64,000 nt of DNA from Bradyrhizobium monzae (GCF_021458635.1 NZ_JAIRDQ010000011.1:205496-269495), one strand, 5' to 3'. Positions 25,843-33,629 are shown, counted from the first letter of the stretch. Notes: generated by a model from the letters alone, not told the origin. A program made the numbers and translations.

Positions 25843-26120
25843 CTGCCGCTCCCGCGAATTGTTAAAATTATCGGTTGGTTGTGCAAATCAGGCGTGAGCT
25901 GCGTGCCGCCGTCGGCGGACGCGGGCTCTGGGCGTGGTCCGGCAAATGTGGCAGGTCAACGCTGGAGTGCATGTGAAATGGCTTACAGGTGCAGCGCGAA
26001 AGGTTGCGGTCAAAGGACGCAACGTCAGCGACGTGTGCGCGCGGTCGCCACGCGCAGTTCGGGAACCTGTCGGGTGACCGTCCGTTAGCAACGGAAACGG
26101 TCTGGCTCAGGAATTCTGCA

Positions 26121-26495
26121 ATGGCCAAGCGCGTCCTCGCGATCGGCATCGAACCCGGCAATGTGGACTACAGCGCGTTTCCGCAGCTCACGCCGGCGCT
26201 CGTCCGCAATTACATCGAAGCGCAGCTGCTGCGCCTGCGCGGTCTCGGCTACGAGGTCACGAGTTGCCTGATCGATCTCGACGAGGCGGCGGAAGCGACC
26301 GTAACGGCGGCGCTACGCGACGAGCGCTTCGATTGCATCGTCATCGGTGCTGGCCTGCGCGAGCCAAAGGAACGGCTGCTGCTGTTCGAGAAGGTGCTCA
26401 ACCTCGTCCACTGCCTGGCGCCGCAAGCCGCGATCTGCTTCAACACGACGCCTGCCGACACAGCGGAAGCCGTGCAGCGCTGGGTCGCGCCGTAG
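26121..26495 (+). CDS. Conserved hypothetical protein, small alpha/beta fold
   Basis: A 124-aa cytosolic protein I do not recognise. ATG 26121-26123 (MAKRVLAIGIEPGNVDYSAFPQL) with CAGGAATTC upstream is preferred over the 44-codon upstream extension, which reads as random sequence. Predicted alternation of hydrophobic strands (RVLAIGIEP, YEVTSCLIDL, FDCIVIGAGLR, QAAICFNTTP) and helices suggests a Rossmann-like or flavodoxin-like fold. No catalytic motif can be named. Codon use resembles the neighbours. Confidence 0.72.
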   Translation: MAKRVLAIGIEPGNVDYSAFPQLTPALVRNYIEAQLLRLRGLGYEVTSCLIDLDEAAEATVTAALRDERFDCIVIGAGLREPKERLLLFEKVLNLVHCLAPQAAICFNTTPADTAEAVQRWVAP

Positions 26496-26655
26496 TCGCG
26501 GCAACCGCACTCTCGGTCTGAGGCATCGACCGGCCGTCGCGACAGGCGGGCCTTGTGACGCAAAAGGGCCGGAAGCGAGTCGGATTCACCCGATTATTCT
26601 GGCCCGGGATCGTCGCAAACGCTATGACTGGCCGCATCAGATGGGAGGATTCGGG

Positions 26656-26961
26656 ATGCTTCGACGTCTTGGAATTGCAGCGTGTTTCGCCGTCGCGATG
26701 GCCGTACCGGTCCATGACGCGGTAGCGCAGGACGCTATCGGCGGCGCCATCCTCGGCGGCGTGGGTGGAGCGATCGTGGGCGGAGCGCTTGGCGGCGGCC
26801 GTGGGGCTGCCATCGGTGCGGTCGTCGGCGCCGGCACGGGGGCTGCGATCGCCTCCGAAGGCGAGCGTCGCCGATCCGGCTATTACGCGTATCAGCGCGG
26901 CTGCTACATGCAGCGCCCGGACGGCCGCTACGTCCCGGTCGATCCGCGATACTGCTACTGA
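26656..26961 (+). CDS. Small exported glycine-zipper protein
   Basis: A 101-aa protein. Start ATG 26656 is set by GGAGG at 26644-26648; an in-frame ATG at 26641 is less well placed. Signal peptide residues 1-25 (ending HDAVAQ), then a glycine-zipper stretch AIGGAILGGVGGAIVGGALGG plus AAIGAVVGAGTGAAIA, able to pack as paired transmembrane helices, then a soluble tail YAYQRGCYMQRPDGRYVPVDPRYCY with two Cys. Probably envelope-associated. A hairpin follows between this and the convergent tautomerase gene. Confidence 0.75.
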   Translation: MLRRLGIAACFAVAMAVPVHDAVAQDAIGGAILGGVGGAIVGGALGGGRGAAIGAVVGAGTGAAIASEGERRRSGYYAYQRGCYMQRPDGRYVPVDPRYCY

Positions 26962-26968
26962 ACAGAAT

Positions 26969-27000
26969 AGCGCCGGCGCCGTCTCGCGCGCGCCGGCGCT
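26969..27000. terminator. Bidirectional hairpin between convergent genes
   Basis: AGCGCCGGCG (26969-26978) and CGCCGGCGCT (26991-27000) form a perfect 10-bp stem with a 12-nt loop, placed between convergent stop codons at 26961 and 27012. There is no T-run on either side, so intrinsic termination is uncertain. Confidence 0.5.
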
Positions 27001-27011
27001 GATCGCTGTCC

Positions 27012-27437
27012 CTAGGCAGCGCTGGCCCGGCCGGCGGCGTCGCCGAGTTCGGCATTGGTGTACGCCTTGCCCCCGATGCCCCACAGGCCGTCCACCGCAT
27101 AGACCATGTTGACGAAAATCCGCTCGCGCGGATGGCGGCCTTCCGCCGCCTTGAAGACGATGTCGGTGGCTTCCTGGATGAAGCCCGCCTTTTGCTCCGG
27201 GCTCCCCAGCGCGAAGGACGGCACTTTCAATTCGACCACGACGATGTCGTTCGACGTCCCGCCGGCGAAGGACCGGCCCTTCGGGATAGTACTGATCTCG
27301 CCGATCACGTTCGGCGTGAGGAACGCATTGCCCGCGAGATCGTGATGCCTGAGAAACGCGGCAGTCAGCTCGGCGAACATGGTTTTCTCGGCGGCTGCAC
27401 TGAAGATGCCATCCGTGGCGACGACGGTGATCGGCAT
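27012..27437 (-). CDS. Tautomerase family protein
   Basis: A 141-aa protein of the 4-oxalocrotonate tautomerase/MIF-like superfamily. ATG 27435-27437 gives MPITVVATDG, so Pro2 is available as the N-terminal catalytic base after Met removal; this decides the start against a longer upstream frame. GSPEQKAGFIQEATDIVFKAAEGRHPRERIFVNMVYAVDG is the second beta-alpha unit. Divergent from a TetR regulator across an operator region with two copies of ATAACGATCGTGAT, so expression is probably repressed by it. Substrate unknown. Confidence 0.85.
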   Translation of the reverse strand: MPITVVATDGIFSAAAEKTMFAELTAAFLRHHDLAGNAFLTPNVIGEISTIPKGRSFAGGTSNDIVVVELKVPSFALGSPEQKAGFIQEATDIVFKAAEGRHPRERIFVNMVYAVDGLWGIGGKAYTNAELGDAAGRASAA

Positions 27438-27505
27438 GACCAAAACTCCCTTCGTGATGTGAGCGCCGCGAACGCCGGCTGCGATCGCGGCTTGCGATAA
27501 TATTG

Positions 27506-27581
27506 CGATCGTTATATAACGATCGTGATTGCATTCGCACAAAGGGTGCGGCGTCGTCAATGTTAAAATAACGATCGTGAT
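27506..27581. promoter_or_regulatory. TetR operator region with two copies of ATAACGATCGTGAT
   Basis: A perfect 20-bp palindrome CGATCGTTATATAACGATCG spans 27506-27525. The 14-mer ATAACGATCGTGAT occurs at 27516-27529 and again at 27568-27581, the second copy ending 14 nt before the TetR start codon. The region lies between the divergent tautomerase and TetR genes, so it likely controls both. Confidence 0.75.
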
Positions 27582-27595
27582 ATAAAAAGGGTCCC

Positions 27596-28180
27596 GTGGT
27601 GCGATACAAGTCCGGACACAAGGAAGAGGCCCGCGCGCGCATGGTGGCGGCCGCCGGCCGTGGCTTTCGCCGCCAGGGCTTTGGCGGCATCGGTGTCGAC
27701 GGCCTTGCCAAGGAGGCCGAGGTCACCTCCGGCGCGTTCTACGGGCACTTCTCGTCCAAGGGCGAAGCTTTCGAGGCTGCGCTGGTGGCGGGTCTGGAAG
27801 AGCTGCGCCAGGGTGTCGAGGGCCTGCGGGCCGAGCACGGCGCCAGATGGGTCGCGGCGTTCATCGATTTCTATCTCGGACAAAAGCGGGTCTGTGAGCT
27901 CGGTTCGAGCTGCGCCTTGCAGAGCCTGACCTCGGAGGTGCAGCGGGCAGACGTCGGGATCAAGACCGTGTTCGAGGCCGAGATCGAGGGCGTCGTGAAC
28001 GCGGTTGCGGACGGCTTGCCCGGCCGCATTGCCAAGGACAGACGCGCGCGCGCGTGGGCGCTGCTCTCGATCCTGTCCGGCGGTGTCACGATGGCGCGGG
28101 CCGTCGCCGACAAGGATGTCAGCGCGGCCATCGCGTCCGCATGTCGCGCGGCTGCACTCAAGGCCTGTGCTGAGACCTGA
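27596..28180 (+). CDS. TetR/AcrR family transcriptional regulator
   Basis: A 194-aa repressor. The N-terminal HTH is clear: RARMVAAAGRGFRRQGFGGIGVDGLAKEAEVTSGAFYGHFSSKGEAFEAAL (residues 12-62). The C-terminal ligand/dimer domain begins near 75 and includes FIDFYLGQKRVCELGSSCALQSLTSEV, typical of one TetR subfamily. Start is GTG at 27596 (or the next codon GTG at 27599); no ATG is available. It is divergent from the tautomerase, with palindromic operators between them, and is followed 23 nt later by a VOC gene that may be in the same transcript. Confidence 0.9.
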   Translation: MVRYKSGHKEEARARMVAAAGRGFRRQGFGGIGVDGLAKEAEVTSGAFYGHFSSKGEAFEAALVAGLEELRQGVEGLRAEHGARWVAAFIDFYLGQKRVCELGSSCALQSLTSEVQRADVGIKTVFEAEIEGVVNAVADGLPGRIAKDRRARAWALLSILSGGVTMARAVADKDVSAAIASACRAAALKACAET

Positions 28181-28203
28181 TCAGCCGAAGGGGAGAACTA
28201 CAG

Positions 28204-28590
28204 ATGCAAATGTCGAATTATCTTTTCTTCACGACCCGTTGCGAGGCGGCGCTGGCCTTCTACAGCGCCTGCGGCCTCGGCAAGGTGACCGAGATCATGC
28301 GCCATGGCGAAACCGGACCGATGCGAGGCAAGATCATGCATGCGAAGTTCGAGGGACCGGGCATCCAATTCTACGCATCCGACAATGACGATGCCGAGCC
28401 GATGCGCGGCTCAGCGCATATCCTGATGATGGGCGACACGCAGGAAACGACGGCCCTGTTCGCGCGTCTCGCCGAAGGCGGCACGATCACCACGCCGCTC
28501 GGGATCCAGCCCTGGGGCGACTATTACGGCAAGCTCACCGATCGCTTCGGTGTGCAATGGATGCTGAACTGCACGCGGGGGCGGGCTTAG
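28204..28590 (+). CDS. VOC family protein, PhnB/glyoxalase-like
   Basis: A 128-aa protein with the vicinal-oxygen-chelate fold in the PhnB-like arrangement. Features are MSNYLFFTTRCEAALAFYSACGLG at the start, GDTQETTALFARLAEGGTITTPLGIQPWGDYYGKLTDRFGVQWMLN at the end. Such proteins occur as dioxygenase-, glyoxalase- or antibiotic-resistance-like proteins, often with no metal chemistry. It follows TetR closely with GGGGAG 11 nt before the ATG. Function unknown. Confidence 0.87.
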   Translation: MQMSNYLFFTTRCEAALAFYSACGLGKVTEIMRHGETGPMRGKIMHAKFEGPGIQFYASDNDDAEPMRGSAHILMMGDTQETTALFARLAEGGTITTPLGIQPWGDYYGKLTDRFGVQWMLNCTRGRA

Positions 28591-28601
28591 CGCGGATACT
28601 G

Positions 28602-28655
28602 AAGTCACGACTTGACTATCTGGCTGCTCGCTTATAGTGAAGTTCATACTTCACT
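28602..28655 (+). promoter_or_regulatory. Promoter and ArsR-type operator of the SRPBCC-ArsR-hydrolase unit
   Basis: TTGACT (28612-28617) and TATAGT (28633-28638) form a -35/-10 pair with a short 15-nt spacer. AGTGAAGTTCATACTTCACT (28636-28655) is a perfect inverted repeat of 8-bp arms around 4 nt that overlaps the -10. A weaker AAGTC-AC-GACTT palindrome is at 28602-28613. The arrangement suits autorepression by the ArsR protein encoded at 29170. Confidence 0.72.
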
Positions 28656-28671
28656 AATGAGCAGGGCAGCA

Positions 28672-29139
28672 ATGACCGATCAATCCGTCATCGACAACAC
28701 GTTTGTCATCGAGCGCACCTATCTCAAGTCGCCGCCCCTGGTATTTGCGGCTTTTTCCGACCCATCCAAGAAGCGGCGCTGGTTCGCCGACGGCCCCGAC
28801 CATGACGTCGAGCACTTCAGCATGGATTTCGTGGTTGGGGGGCAAGAGCGCGCCCAATACCGCTTCAGGAAAGGCACGCCCTTTGCGTCGGTTGCGCTGA
28901 GCTACGAAGGGCGGTTTCTGGATGTTGTCGCGGACCGCCGCGTCGTTACGGCTTCAACGATGACGCTGGGAGACAGGCGGATCTCGGCATCCCTCGTGAC
29001 CGCGGAATTCCGCCCAAATAATTCGGGTACGTTGTTGGTCCTGACGCATCAGGCCGTCTTCTTTGAGGGCGCGGATGGCCCCAAAATCCGCGAAGCTGGA
29101 TGGCGCGCGCTCCTCGATCGACTTGAGCCGATGGTTTAG
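28672..29139 (+). CDS. SRPBCC/AHSA1-type START-like protein
   Basis: A 155-aa protein with the AHSA1 fold: VIERTYLKSPPLVFAAFSDPSKKRRWFADG near the start and LVTAEFRPNNSGTLLVLTHQAVF near 120 to 140. ATG 28672 follows GCAGGGCAGC; an earlier ATG at 28657 would lie right on the operator. Genes of this fold are commonly paired with an ArsR-type regulator, as here (30-nt gap). Such proteins bind hydrophobic ligands or act as chaperone-like proteins; the ligand is unknown. Confidence 0.88.
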   Translation: MTDQSVIDNTFVIERTYLKSPPLVFAAFSDPSKKRRWFADGPDHDVEHFSMDFVVGGQERAQYRFRKGTPFASVALSYEGRFLDVVADRRVVTASTMTLGDRRISASLVTAEFRPNNSGTLLVLTHQAVFFEGADGPKIREAGWRALLDRLEPMV

Positions 29140-29169
29140 GCACCAGCGCCAAACGGGAGGAGTGTGTCG

Positions 29170-29505
29170 ATGGCCACGTCCATGGCCTTGCGCATCGGCA
29201 AGGTCGATCGAATCCTGGATGCGCTTGGTGATTCCACGCGCCGTCGGATCATTCGTCTCTTAAGTGCCGGTCCAATGTCCGTGTCGGACCTCTCCAGGCC
29301 GCTCGGTATCACAGTGACCGCCGTGACCCAGCATCTACGCATTCTTCAGTCCTGTGCCTTGCTCAAATCCGACAAGAAGGGGCGTGTGCGGACGTGCAGC
29401 CTGGATACGACGGGGTTTGAAACCCTAGAGCACTGGGTCAGGGAACACCGGGCTTCGTGGGAGCGTCGTCTCGATCGACTCGGCAGCATCCTGGAGGAGG
29501 ATTAA
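29170..29505 (+). CDS. ArsR-family winged-helix transcriptional regulator
   Basis: A 111-aa repressor. Winged helix with LDALGDSTRRRIIRLLSAGPMSVSDLSRPLGITVTAVTQHLRILQSCALLKSDKKGRVRTCSL. The metal-binding CxCxxC motif of true ArsR/SmtB sensors is absent, so this is the non-metal type paired with SRPBCC genes. The ATG at 29170 is well spaced from GGGAGGAG; GTG at 29164 is too close. It probably binds the palindrome at 28636-28655 and controls its own operon. Confidence 0.9.
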   Translation: MATSMALRIGKVDRILDALGDSTRRRIIRLLSAGPMSVSDLSRPLGITVTAVTQHLRILQSCALLKSDKKGRVRTCSLDTTGFETLEHWVREHRASWERRLDRLGSILEED

Positions 29506-29507
29506 GC

Positions 29508-30236
29508 GTGAAGAAGCTGCTGATTGTGATCGGTGCGGGCGTGGGACTTGCCGCACTGCTGGGAGGTGGTTTCATTGCATGGGCGCTCGATGCCTACGGA
29601 GCTGATCCCCTCGCGCAGGCCCGCGCACTGCACGATCCTCGCGTTGTGATCAGGGAGCTCGGTGGTTTCCTCGTTATTCGTCCGGCCGCTGCCCCTTCAG
29701 CGATTGGACTTCTGTTTTATCCGGGCCTCCGGATTGAGCCGAAAGCGTACCTCTCCAAGCTCGTCGAGCTATCCACCAGGGCCCGGGTGAACATCGTCAT
29801 CGGACGGCCGAGGCTCAACATCGCAGCCTTTTCGCTCGATCAAGCCGACGAAATGCGCAGGCAGCTGACCGGGATCGAGCGGTGGTACGTGGGCGGGCAT
29901 TCACTGGGAGGCGCGGCAGCCTGTTACTACGCGAGCAAACACCGCGACGGCCTTGAGGGGATTGTCTTGTTGGGAACCTATTGTGGCTCCGATATTTCGA
30001 AATCCCGGCTCCGAGTCCTTACCATCGCGGCGGATCGCGATGGCATCATGCCACCCGAGACGATCGGGCAGCACGCGTCGGAGCTGCCGGCTGAAGCGCA
30101 AATCGTTCGTATCGCAGGCATGGTCCATAGCCAGTTCGGAAACTATGGACCTCAGTCTGGCGATGGCCAGCCTTCGATCGAAGATGGTCAGGCGAGCGAA
30201 GCCATTTCGGAAGCTGCCAAGGCTTTCCTCCAGTGA
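29508..30236 (+). CDS. Membrane-anchored alpha/beta hydrolase
   Basis: A 242-aa protein. Start is GTG at 29508, with GGAGGA 9 nt upstream, 2 nt after the ArsR stop. The first 25 residues (KKLLIVIGAGVGLAALLGGGFIAWALDAYG) form a membrane anchor or signal. The nucleophile elbow WYVGGHSLGGAAACYYA near residue 130 has GxSxG, with an Asp in LTIAADRDGIMPPE and a His in GMVHSQFGNYGPQSGD completing the triad. Closest in style to the small alpha/beta hydrolases of the YqiA/Abhydrolase_5 type. Co-regulated with SRPBCC and ArsR by position. Substrate unknown. Confidence 0.85.
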   Translation: MKKLLIVIGAGVGLAALLGGGFIAWALDAYGADPLAQARALHDPRVVIRELGGFLVIRPAAAPSAIGLLFYPGLRIEPKAYLSKLVELSTRARVNIVIGRPRLNIAAFSLDQADEMRRQLTGIERWYVGGHSLGGAAACYYASKHRDGLEGIVLLGTYCGSDISKSRLRVLTIAADRDGIMPPETIGQHASELPAEAQIVRIAGMVHSQFGNYGPQSGDGQPSIEDGQASEAISEAAKAFLQ

Positions 30237-30263
30237 TCGGCTGCCACGTCGTTTCGCGACCAG

Positions 30264-30977
30264 CTAGATCAGCCGCATCCCGCGCAGGCTGGCGTGCCCG
30301 TTCTTGCCGACGATGATGTGATCATGCACGGCAATCCCGAGCGGCTTGGCGATGTCGATGATCGCCTTGGTCATCTGGATGTCGGCCTGTGAAGGGGAGG
30401 GATCGCCGCTCGGATGATTGTGCACAAGGATGATGGCGGTCGCCGACAGCTCGAGCGCGCGCTTGATCACCTCGCGCGGATAGACCGGGGTGTGGTCGAC
30501 GGTGCCGGTCTGCTGCACCTCGTCGGCGATCAGCTGGTTGCGCTTGTCGAGGAAGAGCAGGCGAAACTGTTCCTTGTCGGCGAAGGCCATGCTGGTGCGG
30601 CAATAGGCGATCACCTCGTTCCAGGACGACAGCGCGTTGCGGCTGTTGACCTCGCCCTTGGCGACGCGGTGCGCGGCCGCCGCGATCAGCTTGAGCTGGT
30701 GGATGGCGGCTTCGCCGACGCCGTCGATCTCACGCAACCGCGCCACCGGCGCGTGGACGACTTCGGCGAACGAGCCGAAGATCTTGATCAGCGTCTTTGC
30801 CAGCGGCTTGGTGTCGCGCCGCGGCAGCGCCGGAAACAGCGCCATTTCCAGCAGTTCGTAGTCGCTGAGCGCGTCCGCGCCGGCGCTGTAGAAGCGTTCG
30901 CGCAGCCGCTCACGGTGGCCGAGATAATGCGGCGTGTCTGCAGGTGTGTTGTCGTCGGGGTTGGCTTTGGCGGGCAT
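30264..30977 (-). CDS. radC: RadC family protein (JAB/MPN metalloprotease-like)
   Basis: A 237-aa cytosolic protein of the RadC (UPF0758) family, historically linked to DNA repair but with no proven repair enzyme activity. The N-terminal helix-hairpin-helix region (LREIDGVGEAAIHQLKLIAAAAHR, about 80-105) precedes the JAB/MPN domain with its JAMM zinc motif AIILVHNHPSGDPSPSQAD near residues 180-200. ATG with no strong Shine-Dalgarno. In related genomes it neighbours map; here an ABM/sigma pair lies between. Confidence 0.93.
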   Translation of the reverse strand: MPAKANPDDNTPADTPHYLGHRERLRERFYSAGADALSDYELLEMALFPALPRRDTKPLAKTLIKIFGSFAEVVHAPVARLREIDGVGEAAIHQLKLIAAAAHRVAKGEVNSRNALSSWNEVIAYCRTSMAFADKEQFRLLFLDKRNQLIADEVQQTGTVDHTPVYPREVIKRALELSATAIILVHNHPSGDPSPSQADIQMTKAIIDIAKPLGIAVHDHIIVGKNGHASLRGMRLI

Positions 30978-31369
30978 CGTCCGCCAGCATTGCTGCGGAT
31001 CACCGCTTTTGCAACCGTCAATTGCGACGGCTCAACGGTCACGCTTCAACCCTGGCACCAGCGCAGCTAGCCGATCCTTGATCGGACGTCCGAACATCTG
31101 CCCGCCCGCCCATGCCTCCGGGAGGCGGACCCGGCGGCGGTCTACCGCCCATGCCGGGCGGCGGTGGGCCGGCGCGAGCCCCCGCGACATCGCGGCGACC
31201 CGGCGCGTGCAGGAGGCCAAGCGCCTGATCGACCAGACCAAGATGATCCTGGCGGAGATCGCCGCAAAAAAAATCTCACGCCGACCGTTTCCTTTTCACT
31301 TCCTCGTTCGTCTCTGCGCTGTGGGCCTCATCGAGCGGCCGGCAGAGTTTCCGCAAGGGAGAACATCAA
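30978..31369. other. Intergenic region upstream of radC with possible gene remnant
   Basis: A 392-nt stretch with no intact gene. A Pro/Gly-rich coding-like segment lies near 31095-31170, and one frame reads RDIAATRRVQEAKRLIDQ and on through TKMILAEIAAKK around 31185-31270, protein-like but without a start or a recognisable family. It may be the 3' remnant of a lost gene. The promoter of radC must be in the left part. Confidence 0.4.
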
Positions 31370-31484
31370 TGTCAGAGATCAAAGCCACGCCTTCGCGTCG
31401 CGCCGTCGTTGCCACCGGCTTTGCTGCGGCGTGCTGCTCGCCGCTCAAAGCGTCCCGTCCTATAGCCAGAACAGGAGTTCGAAC
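31370..31484 (+). pseudogene. Tat-like signal peptide region out of frame with the ABM gene
   Basis: ATG at 31370 follows AAGGGAG and reads MSEIKATPSRRAVVATGFAAA, a plausible twin-arginine signal. It then runs out of frame; the following gene is in a frame one nt further. Dropping one nt near 31430 would give FAAA-VLLAAQSVPSYSQNRSSNM fused directly to the ABM protein, a complete signal with alanine-rich core. So this looks like a signal peptide separated from its passenger by a +1 frameshift or sequencing error. Confidence 0.55.
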
Positions 31485-31808
31485 ATGGAAGCCACCATCC
31501 GTACCGGCAGCGATGTCACCACCCTGGTCAACGTCTTCACGGTCGAGCCGGACAACCAGCAAAAGCTGGTTCAGCTCCTGAAGGAGGGCACCGAATCCTT
31601 CTTCAGCAAGCAGCCCGGCTTCATCTCCTCCAGCGTCCATGCCGGCAAGGAGGGCGGGCGGGCGATCAACTACTCGCAATGGCGAAGCGCCCAGGATATC
31701 GAGAACTTCCGCAAGGATCCGAAATTCGCGCCGTACATCCAGCGGCTTGCCGCGATCGCGAAGGCCGAGACGATCCTGTGCGAGGTCGTCGAGGTCAATC
31801 ATGCCTGA
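31485..31808 (+). CDS. Antibiotic biosynthesis monooxygenase (ABM) family protein
   Basis: A 107-aa protein with the dimeric alpha/beta-barrel ABM fold: TTLVNVFTVEPDNQQKLVQLLKEGTESFFSKQPGFISSSVHAGKEGGRAINYSQWRSAQDIENF. ABM proteins include monooxygenases of quinone or heme chemistry and many of unknown role. ATG 31485 has CAGGAG 8 nt upstream. Its stop overlaps the sigma-factor start by 8 nt. An export signal seems encoded just upstream but out of frame, so the ancestral form may have been periplasmic. Confidence 0.87.
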   Translation: MEATIRTGSDVTTLVNVFTVEPDNQQKLVQLLKEGTESFFSKQPGFISSSVHAGKEGGRAINYSQWRSAQDIENFRKDPKFAPYIQRLAAIAKAETILCEVVEVNHA

Positions 31809-32790
31809 GCTTTTGGCGGGTGGTATCTCGATCCCGATTGACGTATCACGCCTGTCGGCGACGAGGAGCTCCTGCTTGACGGACGATGTGACGAGCAACG
31901 GCTCGGGGGCGGTCCGGGAGACCGCCCAGCAAGCCCTCGACCGCCTGGCGGTGGAAATGCGGCCGCAGCTGCATCGCTACTGCGCGCGCATGACAGGCTC
32001 GGTCATCGATGGCGAGGACGTGCTTCAGGAGGCCTTGCTCAAGGCCGTCGAGGCGGCGCCGCGGACCGAGCCGCTGGACAATCCGGAAGGCTGGCTGTTT
32101 CGCATCGCCCACAACGCCGCGCTGGATTTTCTGCGCCGGCGCGCGCGCTACAACGCTGCTCACTCCGATGAAGATCTGGACATGATCGCCGCCTCGACCA
32201 GCCCCGTGACCGACCGCCAGATCGTGGCCGCGAGCCTGCAGACCTTCATGCGCCTCCCGGTGGCGCAGCGAAGCGCGGTGATCCTGCGCGATGTGCTCGG
32301 CTATTCCGTCGACGAGGTCTGCACCATCATGGGCGGCATCCCGGCCACCAAGGGCGCCCTGCAACGCGGCCGGGTCCGTCTCCGCGAGCTCGCGGAGGAA
32401 TCCGACGACGTCAGGCCTCCCGAACTGGAGACGGCCGAGCGTGCTCGCCTGACGCACTATGTCGAGCGTTTCAACGCGCGCGATTTCGAGTCCCTGCGCG
32501 ACATGCTGGCGGACGACGTGCGGCTGGAGATGGTCAACCGGACGCGCCGGGCCGGCCGCCGCGACGTCAGCGAATATTTTGGTCGCTATGCGCAGACCAG
32601 CGCCTGGCATTGCGTTCCCGGCCTCGTCGACCGGCGCCCTGCGATCATCATGTTCGATCCGCAGGATCCCTCAGGCCCGCCGCGCTACTTCGTCCTCCTC
32701 GATTGGGAGAACGGCAGCATCGTCAACATCAGGGATTTTCTGTTCGCGCATTACGCGATCGAAGGCGCGGAACTGTTCACACTGGATTGA
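31801..32790 (+). CDS. ECF sigma factor with C-terminal SnoaL-like domain
   Basis: About 329 aa. Region 2 is MTGSVIDGEDVLQEALLKAVEAAPRTEPLDNPEGWLFRIAHNAALDFLRRRARY, region 4 is LPVAQRSAVILRDVLGYSVDEVCTIMGGIPATKGALQRGRVRLRELA. After residue 210 a SnoaL/NTF2-like domain follows (LTHYVERFNARDFESLRDMLADDVRLEMVNRTRRAGRRDVSEYFGRY). Sigma factors with this extension (ECF41-like) use the C-terminal domain for control instead of an anti-sigma factor. ATG at 31801 overlaps the ABM stop by 8 nt; a TTG at about 31876 with GAGGAG upstream is an alternative. It probably drives transcription of a small regulon including the ABM gene. Confidence 0.87.
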   Translation: MPELLAGGISIPIDVSRLSATRSSCLTDDVTSNGSGAVRETAQQALDRLAVEMRPQLHRYCARMTGSVIDGEDVLQEALLKAVEAAPRTEPLDNPEGWLFRIAHNAALDFLRRRARYNAAHSDEDLDMIAASTSPVTDRQIVAASLQTFMRLPVAQRSAVILRDVLGYSVDEVCTIMGGIPATKGALQRGRVRLRELAEESDDVRPPELETAERARLTHYVERFNARDFESLRDMLADDVRLEMVNRTRRAGRRDVSEYFGRYAQTSAWHCVPGLVDRRPAIIMFDPQDPSGPPRYFVLLDWENGSIVNIRDFLFAHYAIEGAELFTLD

Positions 32791-32810
32791 AGGGACGAGA
32801 TGGCAGCAGA

Positions 32811-33629
32811 TCAGCCGATCTGCTTCTCGCCATGCCGCTCCGACAGCGTAAAAATCTCGACGCCGGTGGCGGTGACGCCGACCGAGTGCTCGAACTGCGC
32901 CGAGAGCGAACGGTCGCGGGTGACCGCGGTCCAGCCGTCGGACAGGATCTTCACGTGCGGCTTGCCGAGATTGATCATCGGCTCGATCGTGAAGAACATG
33001 CCGGGCTTGAGCTGCACGCCTTCTCCGGGCCGACCGATATGGATGATGTTCGGCTCGTCGTGGAACATGCGCCCGAGGCCATGGCCGCAGAAATCGCGCA
33101 CCACGCTCATGCCCTGCGGCTCGACGAAACTCTGGATGGCATGACCGATGTCGCCGGTGGTGGCGCCGGGCTTCACCGCGGCGATGCCGCGCATCATGGC
33201 TTCATAGGTCACTTCGATCAGCCGTTCGGCCTTGCGCGCGATCGGGCCGACCGCATACATCCGGCTGGAATCGCCGTACCAGCCGTCGACGATGAAGGTG
33301 ACATCGATGTTGACGATATCGCCTTCCTTGAGCGGACGGTCGCCGGGCATGCCGTGGCAGACCACGTGGTTGAGCGAGGTGCAGGTCGAGTAGCGATAAC
33401 CGCGATACATCAGCGTCGCCGGATAGGCGCCATGGCTGAAGGCGAACTCGCGGACGAATTCGTCGATCCGATCAGTCGGCACGCCGGGGCCGACGATGTC
33501 GGTGAGCTCGTCGAGGCACTTCGCCACCAGGGCACCGGCCTTGCGCATGCCGGCAAAGGCGGTCGGCCCATGCAGCTTGATCTGTCCGGTCTTGCGCAGG
33601 GAGGTATCGGTGGCTTCGACGTAGCTCAT
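32811..33629 (-). CDS. map: Methionine aminopeptidase type I
   Basis: Cytosolic metalloprotease of 272 aa removing the initiator methionine from nascent proteins; normally essential. All five metal ligands are visible: Asp in VNIDVTFIVDGWYGDSS (two Asp), His in FCGHGLGRMFHDEP, Glu in FTIEPMINLG, Glu in AQFEHSVGVTATG. The N-terminal RKTGQIKLHGPTAFAGMRKAGALVAKCLDEL is the common start of type I enzymes. It is on the minus strand, 20 nt from the sigma-factor stop (convergent). Confidence 0.96.
   Translation of the reverse strand: MSYVEATDTSLRKTGQIKLHGPTAFAGMRKAGALVAKCLDELTDIVGPGVPTDRIDEFVREFAFSHGAYPATLMYRGYRYSTCTSLNHVVCHGMPGDRPLKEGDIVNIDVTFIVDGWYGDSSRMYAVGPIARKAERLIEVTYEAMMRGIAAVKPGATTGDIGHAIQSFVEPQGMSVVRDFCGHGLGRMFHDEPNIIHIGRPGEGVQLKPGMFFTIEPMINLGKPHVKILSDGWTAVTRDRSLSAQFEHSVGVTATGVEIFTLSERHGEKQIG

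Noticed and set aside
31086..31369. A possible protein-coding gene before the ABM gene
   Set aside because: No start codon with ribosome binding site and no recognisable family; kept only as a possible remnant.
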